From Neckera pumila (Eukaryota > Streptophyta > Bryopsida > Hypnales > Neckeraceae): a stretch of DNA of 64,000 bases. Each line of letters starts with the position of its first letter. The first letter of the stretch is position 1. This document shows positions 22,209 to 32,657 of the stretch, one piece after another. The DNA is taken from contig OZ018416.1 of the NCBI GenBank assembly GCA_963969595.1, forward strand, positions 13,904,065-13,968,064. The letters are read 5' to 3'. The notes under the pieces were generated by a model. It was not told the DNA's origin, did no database searches, and saw only the letters and a program-made list of their open reading frames with translations. The position numbers and the translations under genes are program-made.

Positions 22209-22949
22209 TTAACTTGTAAAGGACCAAGACCTGCCATTTTTTTTGTCAAAAATCACTCAAAACCATCATTTCTATTGCATTCATCAATGAAAACTAAACA
22301 AAATTAAAAAATTAAAATTTAACCGTAGGATCTTGTATTTTACTTATTTGAGATCATATGGTTAAGTTTTCATGAAATTTGACCAGACATACTAGAAGAT
22401 AATAGCATTCAAAGTTGGAAAAAAAATTTGAACGCAATTTCAAATGACTTTGACCGCCATTTGTGGAAATTTTTGCACTACAAACTTTGAATTCAAAATT
22501 ACTTGTGTTGAAAAATGAGTAGAATTTCTAGGAAAAAAAATTAAAAATTAAAAGAACACCTGATTTTAATTCTTTAAGAAATCATTAAGTAGAAACAGGT
22601 CTAAGATTGATAGAATATTTAAATCATTAATAGCTCTAAGATGAGATTGAAACACAAGAATCCCAACAATCTGATTAATCTAGCAAACAAACTTAACCTT
22701 GTCAAACGATTTTTTCTAAAAAATTGTGAAAATTGCATTCGGAAATGAATCATGTAAATTATTGTTTCAAAATGATGCTTAGATTGTCCAAAAAACACAA
22801 TTGTTCATAACTTTTACATTGCTAATCCAAATAGAATGAATCAAAGTTTCACATGTAGACAAAAACAAGATCTATAAGAAGAAATTTAAAAAAAATTATT
22901 TCAAGTTTTTGTGAATTTCAATTTCTGCCCAAGGATGTGAAATTTATAT
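22209..22949 (-). mobile_element. Truncated piggyBac-type MITE (family A), reverse
   Basis: The left edge has TTAA (22209-22212) and CTTGTAAAGGACCAAGACC with TCACTCAAAACCATCATTTC. The interior follows family A up to a TTTCTGCCCAAGGATG block. The terminal palindrome end is missing, and the next family-A copy abuts it directly at 22950. Confidence 0.7.
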
Positions 22950-23475
22950 TTAACCACTAAAAGCTTGAGGCCTTTTTTTTGCCAAAAAACACTCAAACTG
23001 CCATTTCTATAGCAAGGAGTAAAAAAAATTGAAAATTGTTTATTTTGCACATTGAACCATAGGATCTTACACCTAATAAATATTAAAAATGTATGGGAAT
23101 AATTTCAAATTTTTTGACCGCACAGATTGCAACATATCTGCGTTTAAAGTTAAAAAAACAAGTTTTTCAGTACATTGCGGGATTAGAATTCTTGACTTTG
23201 AACATTTTAAACTTAAACTTTTTGCACTAGAGAATTTAAAGCTTTAAATCTTTATAGTAGAGAATTGAGTTGAAATTTGAGGAAAATAAAATAAATATCA
23301 ACAAAACTTAATTTTCATTCTTAAGAAAATTGTTAAGTAGAAGTAGGTATGAGATAGAAGGAAAATCTAAAATATTAGTATCTTTTAGATGGACTTAAAA
23401 TGTACTACGTACTAGTTTTGATAGTGAGATTGCTCTAGAAAGAAAATTTAACTATGAAGAACCATTTTTTTGAAA
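22950..23475 (-). mobile_element. Truncated piggyBac-type MITE (family A), reverse
   Basis: Starts TTAACCACTAAAAGCTTGAGG, followed by ACACTCAAACTGCCATTTCT. It runs through the AGGATCTTACACCTAATA, TTGCAACATATCTGCG and GTGAGATTGCTCTAG blocks, and breaks off near 23475 in the GAACCATTTTTTTG segment where family-C sequence begins. Confidence 0.7.
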
Positions 23476-23999
23476 AAAATAGGTACTTGCCCAAAATTGA
23501 ATCTTCATAGTTATGGAATGATTCAATGATTTTTATGTATATATAAATCTAGAAAACTAATTTAAAGTTTTTCATTCTTATGATTTTTTTGATCTGCCCA
23601 AACTGCCCAATTTAGAAAACAAACTATATATTAAACAATAACTTTTTAACCATGGTTATAAAAACCATTGAATCATTCCATAACTATGAAGAACCAATTT
23701 TTCATAAAAATCATTAAATCATTCCATTTTGATCAATGAAATGAAAGTTATGAGGAGTTTAGTTTGCGAGCAGTTATGGATTTTCTACTCTAAAATAAAC
23801 TTTGAAGTCTTTCATTTAACCCCTAAAGTCCCATTGTCCCTACGGGGGACAAAATGGATTTCGGGTAGCCTTGTTTAGTCTCAATTTGTTTCACATATTT
23901 TTGAAACTTTTATCACACGTGTAGTTTTTCAAGAGCTTCAAGCACATGCAATTTTTATGTAAATCGGACCTTTGGTTCAAAAGTTATGGGATTTTTTTG

Positions 24000-24335
24000 T
24001 GAAAATGGGGGAGAGGGGGCAGCAGGGGCAGGCCTTTTGGCATTGACTTTTGAAAAACAAAACTCTGGGCTGCAATGGGGCAGAAGGCAAGGGCAGCGGG
24101 TTTGGCTGGGTGGGAAGGGGAGCATCTGATGGGTTGAGAGAACCTGCAGGGAGGAACCCAGATGGGAGCTGCGGGGTTTAGGGGGAACATGGGGAGTAGA
24201 TGGGGAACAATGGGGAACTTTGGGGGGGTGATGTGAGCTGCGGGGTGGGGGCAAGAGCATAGGAACAGGCGGAGAATAGGAGGGGAACAGGGGGGGAACT
24301 TCGGGGGGAGCTTCGGGGGAGCTGTGATCGACGCT
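24000..24335 (+). other. G-rich leader of the piggyBac element with GGGGAAC motifs
   Basis: Strongly G-rich on the plus strand, with at least four GGGGAAC copies and runs of 5-7 G (for example AACAGGGGGGGAACTTCGGG), so G-quadruplex formation is plausible. It lies between the left terminus and exon 1. GGGAAC clusters recur within the coding region (25680-25750) and in the 3' part (28705-28815). Confidence 0.6.
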
Positions 24336-24988
24336 GCACTGCCTGCTCGCAAGCGCACCGCCTGTGCAGGCTGCTGCGCCGCGGCAGTGCAGGCGCAGAT
24401 CAATCTCGGAGGGATTGATCACCTCCGAGTCCAAAAATTTGCAAATTTTCAATCTGACATGATCAAGAGCGCCGTCTACAAATTGCCCACTTCTTGTAAA
24501 TTGGAAATTTTAGAAGAGTACACATTGATTACACCATTTTCCAACAGAAGTCACAATGTCCACTGGAAGCCTAAAATTGTCGAAATTTGTAAACTTTTTG
24601 AGCACCATTACGGTTGTACTTCAATTTGCAGCACCTAATTGAATAAACAAGCACAAAAACCAACAATTTTGGCAAAATTAGCGTACTCTTACTCAACATT
24701 TTACCCTAACTCCTTTATGACTTCTCTCTGTGTCTCCACTACTTCTGCAATGACCTCAATTTTAGCAAAATCTGTACCAAAATCCATCAATGCCACACCC
24801 ACGTACCACATCATGGAAGAATTGATTTCAATTACACACTCTAAACTTCCTAGTTCTGAGATTGCTCACCTACATGAAAAAAAGGAAGAAAAAAACACAA
24901 TTCACTTTTGTATGCACTTGAAGAAGAGGTTCTTCTTAGAGTCTATGCAGATTGAGAGCTTTAGATTTCAGAATACGGAAGAAGAGCA

Positions 24989-27713
24989 ATGCCACGGAGA
25001 GGAAGAAGAAGCTCACGGTCTGAGGTAATACATTGTTCCTCTTGTACTTCTCCCAAATTCCAACTTTGCTAGTTTTCTCTCTAATGTGTCTCCTTGTTTT
25101 GTAACGCAGCTTGCTTGGGATGCGCTGCCCGTACGTCGCAGCTGCCGCTTGCTCCAAGCTGAAGCTCAGAGGTTGTCCAGTCCTTCTCCTTCACCACCAG
25201 GAAGCCCAACACTCTTGCATGAAGAAATTGAAGAATATCCAACGCCTGTCTATGTTCCTCCAATTTCACACCCTATACCCTACAATTTCGAGCTTGAAGA
25301 GGCTCTACACATTGGTGAATTCGATGAAGCCTTTGTGGACAGTCAAGAGAACGAAATTGAAGGAAGACAATCAAGCTGTGAGGAGCTAGAAGAAGATGAC
25401 ATTGACGAAGGTCCATACTCCACTCCAGAGACTAGATCACTAGAGGAGCTCTGGTGGCCTGACGAGCTCCTCCACAACGCTAATCAATATGAGCAAAGAA
25501 CACAAGAACCTCGAGCAAGAATTGCAAGCAACAAGCAACGGAGCAAGAACACAGAGGCGCAGACAACAATCGCCGACCCGATCGGCAACAACGAGGCGGG
25601 AGCAGGTCGTGACTACATAGCGGGAGCAGAGAGCCAGCAACCTCCAACGGTTGGCTCCAGGTGGCGCCTTCCTATAGCCCGAGAGGGGAACTTTGGGGAC
25701 AGGAGTGCTCGGAGGGGAACGTTTGGGAACTCCAACCATCTGCAGGGAACGCCCAGTGCTACAGGTGAGCCCTCTTCTTTCTCTGTGCCAAACCTTATGC
25801 AACCCAGCACATGGGAGGATAATGAAAATTCACATAGGGAAGCCTGGAATTGCAATTGGTATGGCAATTTGGAAGAAGAGGGTCAGGGTTTTGCTTATGG
25901 AGAGGGAATAGGAGAAGGCATATTGCAAGGGCTCGAAAATGTTGGGGATGAACAATTTGTCACCGTTGATGAGGCAAACCGGTCGAATCCGCCTCATCAA
26001 CGTCCGCGGATGAATCATACCACCACCATAAATTACGACAGTGGGAGTGCATCGGAATTGGAGTATAGTTCATTGGATTCTAGTGACGACGGTGGTGATA
26101 TTGAAGATGTCAATAGCATCAAGTATGTTTACCGGGACTCCGCTTGGTCACAAAGATTTATGACATATGACCCCAAGCCCCAAGAATTTTTGGGGTCCTC
26201 TGGGTCAAAGGTTTTTTGGCGGTACTTTCCTACTTTTGCAAATTTATTTGCTCTTTTTTGGCCCATCACTATTTTACGGGCCATTGTGGCGGAGACAAAC
26301 CGCTATGCCACCATGGTGAATATGGACGGGAAGACTTATGGGGGGCCGCAATGGAAACCTTTTTGTTTGGAGGAGTTGAAAACTTTTATAGCCATTGTTT
26401 TGTACATGGGCATGAAGCGACAGCCAAATATCAAAACTTATTGGCATAAAAAGGGCTCTATATTTCATTGCCCTACAATTTCAAGTCTCATGTCCCGCAA
26501 TCGTTTTCAACTTCTTACTAGATGCTTACATGTTACCGATCCATCAACCTATGAGACGGACAAGACCATGCCGGGATATGATAAAATGGGTCAAGTCCGG
26601 TGGCTCATCAATGTCATTCGTGAAAATTGCATGAAATCATGGAATGTGGGCAAATTTGTCACCATTGATGAGATGATGATCCGCTATAAAGGCACATATT
26701 GCCCGGCAAGGCAATATATGCCGCAAAAGCCCCAGAAGTGGGGCTTGAAGGTGTGGTGTTTTGCGGACTCAAATTTCAAGTATGTCTCAAACTTTGAGGT
26801 TTATTGTGGAAAAGACCCTGTGGTCAATGAAGGGGTCCATGTGACACGTGGTGGAAGTCGTGGAGAGGCTAGGCTAGCACACAACGTGGTTTTACGTTTG
26901 TCAAGACCAAATGAAGGAAAAGGGCACATTATTACTATGGACAATTTTTTTTCAAGTGTAGCCCTATTCAAAGATTTATTGGAGAGAGGCACATATGCAA
27001 CGGGGACCATACGATGCAATCGAGTAGGTCTCCCCGAAGTATTGAAAAATACTAAAGAATTCAACCGAAATCCTCAAGGGACTTTGGATTGGCGCATGCA
27101 CGAGTCGCGGCAAATGAGTGCCATTGTTTGGAAAGACAAAAAACCGGTCCTTATAATTTCAACGCATGCAAAGCCTCTTCAATTCCCCTGTGAATTTCCG
27201 GTGGTTTCGGTTCCTAGGCGGAATGGTTCTGTTCGAGATGACATTCATACTTCACCAGTGCACCTAGAGTATACTACACACATGCGTGGTGTAGATGTAG
27301 CTGACCAGTTGCGGGCTTCTTATACGTGTCAAACCCGGTCCCACAAATGGTGGCACCGGGTTTTCTTTTTTCTCATCGACACGACTATCGTCAACATGTA
27401 CATCATTTACATTGACAAATGCAAGACTTGTGATCCACCTCGCCGACCAATGACACATTTACAATTTCGGACTCAGTTATGCGAAGCTCTAACTGTAAAT
27501 TGGGTGAAGAAAAAGCGAGGAGAGTGTAGTATTCCAACTCGGCGTACGAGAGCTTGTTATCCGGTTTTCACAACTCTCCGGAAGCCATGTGTTGTTTGCA
27601 ATAACCAACCGGGCCCAGTGACGAGGCCCAAAACATATTGTCCATCTCATGGCAACAAATTTATGTGTTGGAAAAAGGGTTGCTTTCGTCTCTTCCACGA
27701 ACGTCTTCAATGA
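24989..27713 (+). CDS. piggyBac transposase (DDE_Tnp_1_7), two exons
   Basis: Cut-and-paste transposase acting on the ends of its own element. My model joins exon 24989-25024 to exon 25110-27713 over an 85-bp GT-AG intron (TCTGAG|GTAATA ... GTAACGCAG|CTTGCT, phase 0), giving 879 residues with a basic start (MPRRGRRSSRSE). Residues 1 to about 350 are a long acidic, Ser/Gly-rich region. The catalytic domain (about 376-794) shows the piggyBac order: D532 in KFVTIDEMMIRYKG, D623 in IITMDNFFSS, then D741 and D744 in MRGVDVADQL. The C-terminal Cys/His module (C839, C842, C856, H859, C865, C870, H875) matches the DNA-binding cysteine-rich domain of the family. No internal stop or frameshift occurs. 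If the intron is not removed, translation could start only at the ATG at 25086, inside it. It is longer than the insect enzyme (about 594 residues) because of the N-terminal extension. Confidence 0.93.
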
Positions 27714-28044
27714 TTATCCATTCATACTGTGAGTTTTTTTCCCTATCCCAAGTTCTTTCTAATATTTTTTCTAAAAAGTTTTGAAGAAGTAGATATAGAG
27801 GTATGTCCACAAAATTTGTGCATTCAATTTTAGTAATGAGGATTTCAATATGGTTCATGTCATTAGGGTTGGAAGAATATATTATAGGTAGTGACAACTT
27901 ATTTGCAAAATTTTCAAATAGTGCAATTTTAGGATATGAAATGAGAACACTATGAATTTTGAAAGCCTTCAATATAATTCTCCTATCATTCACTTAGGCA
28001 TTAGGAAGTAGGAATTGACTTTCACTTCTAAATGGCTTTTTTGT

Positions 28045-28325
28045 GACTTTTTAGTGCCAAATTGCACTAGAGAAGAATAAATTGGCTAAAAAATGAAGAC
28101 AAACCAAGAATTTTTTGCTAGAATACTTCAGATTGAAAAACAAATGTGGATGAAATTGTAAAACTGTGGATGAAAATAGAACTATGGATAGTTTGTATGT
28201 GAATATGTGATATGTGCGAATGTGGTATATTCTAACCAAAAAGTGAATGAATGTTGGATTTAGAGCAACACTATAACATTTAATATTGCCACTCTAAAAC
28301 TTCATAAAAAATGGAAAGAAAGCCA
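28045..28325. repeat. Dispersed repeat E, copy inside the piggyBac 3' region
   Basis: TGCCAAATTGCACTAGAGAA through AACATTTAATATTGCCACTC aligns with 56425-56690 (TGCCAAATTGCACCAGAAAA ... AACATTTTATATCACCACTT). I could not define its ends. It may be a separate insertion carried by the element. Confidence 0.65.
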
Positions 28326-30117
28326 TGTTTGACATTACAAATTATGAATACAAATAACGGAGTAGGAGTTTAGTGAAAGCAAATTATGAGTTTAGTTATA
28401 GGGCAGATGGGATGAGTGAGGGATATGTGATGTGAGTCTAAATCAGAATTACAGATCATCATAATGTTATCATCATAATGTTATCATCACAGATCATCAA
28501 AATGTTACCATCACATCACAGGCTATCAACAATTTCTTTTTCATCAAAACAACCCTGTTCACATTCTCACGTTTATGGTTGTATTTGTTTCAAAGTGTGA
28601 TAATGCAGGTGGGGTGATCAAAACAGCCAGGTCACTACAGTACTTCATTTGCTAGTTCGAAGAGAATTATCACTCATAACTGACTGAGTTCTGTCCTTGC
28701 AGCTTGGGGACCGTAGTGAGACTTGGGGAACGGCAGTTGACTTTAGGAAATAAGGGAACTAGTTGGGAACGGCAAGGGACAAGGGAACCAGTTGGGAACG
28801 ACAAGGGAACATCCCGGGAGCAGTGGGAAAGCCATGATTCAACAGCTGCCCCATGTCTTGGAGCTCACTTTGCACTAGAAATTGACATAGAAACTAGAGA
28901 TTTTTAAATTTTTCGGTAATTTTTTTTTTGACTTGTCAAGTATAATTACCTACTTCAATCCACCGTTTGGATTAGTGGATTTATGAACTATGTGGTGGGG
29001 AAATATATCCAAACATTGGATAGTGTATTGTCAAATCTTGGGACATAGTTGCATTGCAGGGTTTTTTTGGATGTACTGTATATCTTGGATTGAGTTGAAA
29101 ATTGGTGGGAATATGCCTAACATGATATTGAACATGGAAAAAAATTAAAATTGGAGTTCCATAATGTAAAAGTTTTCCACAAGGGTGGTCAAAGCCATCT
29201 GAAATTTTCGGGCAAGGCCCCAAAAAATAAAACTTGTAACTTTGAATGCAATTATCTTTCAATCTGTACGGTCAGATTTCACGAAATTTTTACTACATCA
29301 TCTCATATAAGTTCAGTTCAAGATCCTACGGTTAGATTTTGAAAAAATTGATCTTGTACGATTTTTTGATCAATGCATTAGAAATGGCAGTTTTCAGTGT
29401 TTTTTGAGGTAGAAAATCCTAGGAAATGCCTTGGGACTTTAGGGGTTAATTCAAATTTCAATATTTTTGGAAAAAAATAAAAACATAGGATGTAGATTGT
29501 TTATTCTCCATACAACATCAAAACCGTTGGGATTGGCATTTTTTAGTTCCATAACTAAATTCTTAACAATTTTGTATTATGAATCATTCTCTACTTCTTT
29601 CTATTTATCTTTTTCCTATAAATTTCTCATGCATATAGCCAACTTGCCTTGAAGAATGAATCTAAAGAGTAACCACCAACATGGAAATTTTTCTATACAA
29701 ATGTGACCTTGAGAAGTGTCGCTGCCCTGTTTTTTTGCAAGACCAGAAAAATGATTTCTATCAATCCAAACTCTAATATCGTGCAATCCACATAATAGAA
29801 ATTTTTTCCACATGTTTTCAAACCAACGTACTATAAGATTCTATGATTATGTGTTCCCAAAACTTTTTTTTTTTCAAATTTGGTACTTCTACTAGAAATA
29901 CTAATTTTGAAGTGTTTCTGGTGAAAAATAGTCAAGGAATTTTAGAAATTAAATGCCAAGCTAAGCCCCTTGGGCTTGATTTTGAGAGAACCATTGACAA
30001 AAGGTTAGCACTTTTAGCACTTTTTTTTTAATGTATCAACCTAATGAATCCACATCTGTATGAATGTGGCTTGCCACGCCGACCAATCAAGGTTTGGGCA
30101 AGCAATATATTAAGACC

Positions 30118-30358
30118 CATTAGATGACATTTCGGGGCATTAGAGGGCCGTTTCAAGCCCGATCCCCAATCTGGCCCGATTTTGTGAACAATAGTACGAG
30201 CTGTCAAAAAATATTTATTAAAATTAAACTACAAAAATGATGTGGCATGATATTTGCCACATCAGCCAGCTATTGCAGCTGCGTTCTCGCAGTGTGAAAA
30301 TACAAAGAACTCTCTGGGAACTCACGGTCTCCCAATGCCCCAAAATGTCATCTAGTGC
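30118..30358. mobile_element. Repeat F, best-preserved copy, with inverted ends
   Basis: The left end ATTAGATGACATTTCGGGGC is mirrored by GCCCCAAAATGTCATCTAGT at the right end, a terminal inverted repeat of about 20 bp. Inside are GGGCCGTTTCAAGCCC and a GATGTGGCATGATATTTGCCACATC palindrome-like block. Relatives lie at 1393-1740 and 6590-6680. The family is unassigned. Confidence 0.65.
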
Positions 30359-30524
30359 CATGCCCAACTTCGAGGAGATTCTTGATTCTCCCTCAGGTTG
30401 CCTACCAAACAAAAGAATGATGTTTAAGCATTTTAGAACCTCCCCTATCTTATCTTATTAAGTGTACTTGCTTCCAATCATGATATAAGTTTTCCAAATT
30501 TCATATGAATCTTGGGTAAGAATA

Positions 30525-30969
30525 TAAGGTAAAAGACTCCATTGCGGTCAAATGGCCCATGATGGACACCTAATGACCCCATTGTGGTTTTTCAGACCAC
30601 ATTCAATGCCTTACATGGTAGTTATGGAATAATTGGTGACTTCAATAGGTACTTCCAACTTTTTAGTGTAGAATTTTTTGTAAAAATTGATTTTTTAGGT
30701 ATTCTATGTTTGAAAATGTTGTGACCCCATTGGGTAGGAAGATGACCATATTGGATTCAGATTTTGTTGGTCATGAGGTGGCCTATAGACCCCTATGGGC
30801 TGATCACTTCAAAAATTGAAAACTAATTCATACTTGGTCCAAAAAACATATTTCAAATGTCTTCACTGGCTCTCACACTTATCTTTGTATGGGAAAAAAA
30901 TTTGAAAATTTTCAGCAATTGCATGAGGGTAGACTCCAAAGTTTGACCACAATAGGCTGCTTTACCTTA
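30525..30969. mobile_element. MITE family D, copy 3 (445 bp)
   Basis: Starts TAAGGTAAAAGACTCCATTG and ends with CCACAATAGGCTGCTTTACCTTA-type sequence. Collinear with copies at 8011 and 12074 (CCATGATGGACACCTAATGA, TTTCAGCAATTGCATGAGG). Confidence 0.8.
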
Positions 30970-31020
30970 GTCCCTTGGGCTTGGGTTTGTTTTTTCTCCA
31001 GCAAGGTTTGCAAGGAGTTA

Positions 31021-31348
31021 AAGCATCTCCTGCACCCCTCCAAAGAACCCCTCCACCTCTAATTTTTTATAAGCAATCAATTCTAGTGTTTTCATAGTAT
31101 ATTTTCACTTTTACACACCAAATAATTCATATTTGGTGTAGACCTTTATGATCACTACATGCTATATTTTCTCTTGGGATTAGCAATTGTCATAGCTTAC
31201 TTATTGCTTTTGCAAGATCTGTGACTTGTGATTGGTTGGAAGTATATTTAGTGAGTTGTACTATTGGGGTTTCAAGTGGCCATCCTCTTCAAATTAGACA
31301 GATCTCGATTGAAGGAACAATTTGGGTGGAGGGCTCCAAAAGATGCTC
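31021..31348. mobile_element. TTA-flanked MITE, unit 1 (328 bp)
   Basis: TTA at 31018-31020 and 31349-31351. The left end is AAGCATCTCCTGCACCCCTC and the right end GGAGGGCTCCAAAAGATGCTC. GAGCATCTCC-type ends with a TTA duplication are known from plant PIF/Harbinger-like elements; that superfamily call is by resemblance. Confidence 0.65.
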
Positions 31349-31351
31349 TTA

Positions 31352-31744
31352 GAGTAACTCTTGCGGCCCTCTTGGTTTGACCCTGCCAAATGGGCTTTGG
31401 AGGGAAGAGTGGCGAAATCAAAGTGAGTGGGGTTGAAAAAGCTCTTGCGGACCGGAAGAAGAGGGCCGGCAAATGATGGTGCAGAGCCAATGGGGAAAAC
31501 TTGTGGCTTCTCCGAGGCAACTTTCTCATTAATTTATCCCTTGACTTGCCAAAACACGGAACTCGATGACTAAAGAGGGCCTTAGAGGGTCCCTGTAGAA
31601 ATGAAAATTCTAGTGTAGTAGAGACAAAATCTGAAGGCCTCAGACCTTTACATGCCCAACTACAATGCTATTGGGGATTGGATTTCACTCGGCCGCTTAA
31701 AACTTCCCTGATAGGGGTATTTGAGTGGACTGCAAGAGATGCTC
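31352..31744. mobile_element. TTA-flanked MITE, unit 2 (393 bp)
   Basis: Directly abuts unit 1 and shares its TTA. It begins GAGTAACTCTTGCGGCCCTC, ends GACTGCAAGAGATGCTC, and is followed by TTA at 31745-31747. Confidence 0.55.
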
Positions 31745-32657
31745 TTAGGACTTAGAACATCTCTTGCAGCCCTCCAAATAGCCAGGCTCCTTTAATCGAG
31801 ATCCATCTAATGTAGAGGGGATGGCCACTTGTATCCCCAATAGTGCAACTCCCTAAGATATACTTCCAACCAATTACAAGTCATAGAACTTGCAAAAGCA
31901 ATAAGAATAAGCTATCATTTATTATAACGACTTATTAATCCCAAAAGAATATATACATCAAGAACTTCAAGGCTTGCAAGTTTAGTGCTACAATAGTGCA
32001 TTGAAATGCTATTAAAAAAAAGGAGAAAACCTTACCTTTTTGCCACATCACCGCCCCAAGGCGGTTGACAGATGCCAGACTGGTGACAGTGCTGCCCAAG
32101 GAGGAGGTTATATCGCCACATAAACCCTACTTTATCGCCACTCCGTCTTGCTTTATCGCCACTTCCTGGGTTTCATTTCCACCATCTGCTTTGTACTTGC
32201 ACATGATCTCGCCATTGTTGCTCCAGCGTTTGCTCATTGTTTCGCCACTGCGTGCTTCAATCTTGCAATTCATTTTGCCCAGTACAAGCTTGAGTGTGTC
32301 TAGGTTTCTCCAGTTGAATGAGAGGCTGAGCTAGAGTTTTTGCCATACAGAGACTTGATTTAGCAGGGTGGAGGCGCGGTCCAAGACGTCGTGCGTCTCT
32401 TGCAATTTATTTCTTGGTCGTTAATTCTGCTCGTTAGTGGTTGGAGTGGTTAGACATGGCAGCACTGAGCCTTCACGCCAAACTTTGGATCACCATGCAC
32501 GTAAAATTAGCAAAATTGAACAGATTGTTTCATGACAGTTGCGGTTTTGCTGTGAGTGTTTAGGGTTTTGCACATTTGTGGTTCTCTTTGTGCATCGCAT
32601 TGGGCTTTCAGTATTGCTTTGTTGCATTCCAGTAAGTTTCAGTCACCTTTGTGTGCG

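Larger units (their letters stand above)
23816..29449 (+). mobile_element. Autonomous-type piggyBac element, 5634 bp including both TTAA copies
   Basis: TTAA lies at 23816-23819 and 29446-29449. Inside it the left end begins CCCCTAAAGTCCCATTGTCC, and the right end, read inward, begins CCCCTAAAGTCCCAAGGC, giving a 14-bp perfect terminal repeat. Thirteen bases in from the left CCCC, a palindrome TTGTCCC.TACGG.GGGACAA occurs only at that end. About 50-75 bp from the right end is CACTGAAAACTGCCATTTCT (complement strand). Between the ends are a G-rich leader (24000-24330), a two-exon transposase gene (24989-27713) and about 1.7 kb of 3' sequence that includes a dispersed repeat also found near 56425. 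TTAA target specificity with a CCC-initial terminus is the hallmark of piggyBac. The exact bounds are supported by a paralogous empty site at 59346-59349. Confidence 0.95.
23476..29952 (+). mobile_element. Older TTAA element (family C) split by the piggyBac element
   Basis: The two pieces 23476-23815 and 29450-29952 align, in order, with one continuous sequence on the complementary strand of 58217-59752. Examples are TAGTTTGCGAGCAGTTATGG, CTCTAAAATAAACTTTGAAG, AATATTTTTGGAAAA, GATGTAGATTGTTTATT and AACCGTTGGGATTGGCATTT. The piece after the insertion ends in TTTTAGAAATTAA (TTAA 29949-29952), a decayed CTTTAGGGGTTAA. Its left boundary is uncertain. Confidence 0.75.

Noticed and set aside
23955..24452. 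Minus-strand Pro/Ser-rich frame of 165 codons
   Set aside because: Low-complexity antisense of the G-rich leader of the piggyBac element, with no domain or neighbouring support.
24324..25028. Two in-frame open frames upstream of the transposase, separated by one stop
   Set aside because: No recognisable domain. The second lacks an ATG start, and the splice model uses a different frame for exon 1. Treated as leader sequence.
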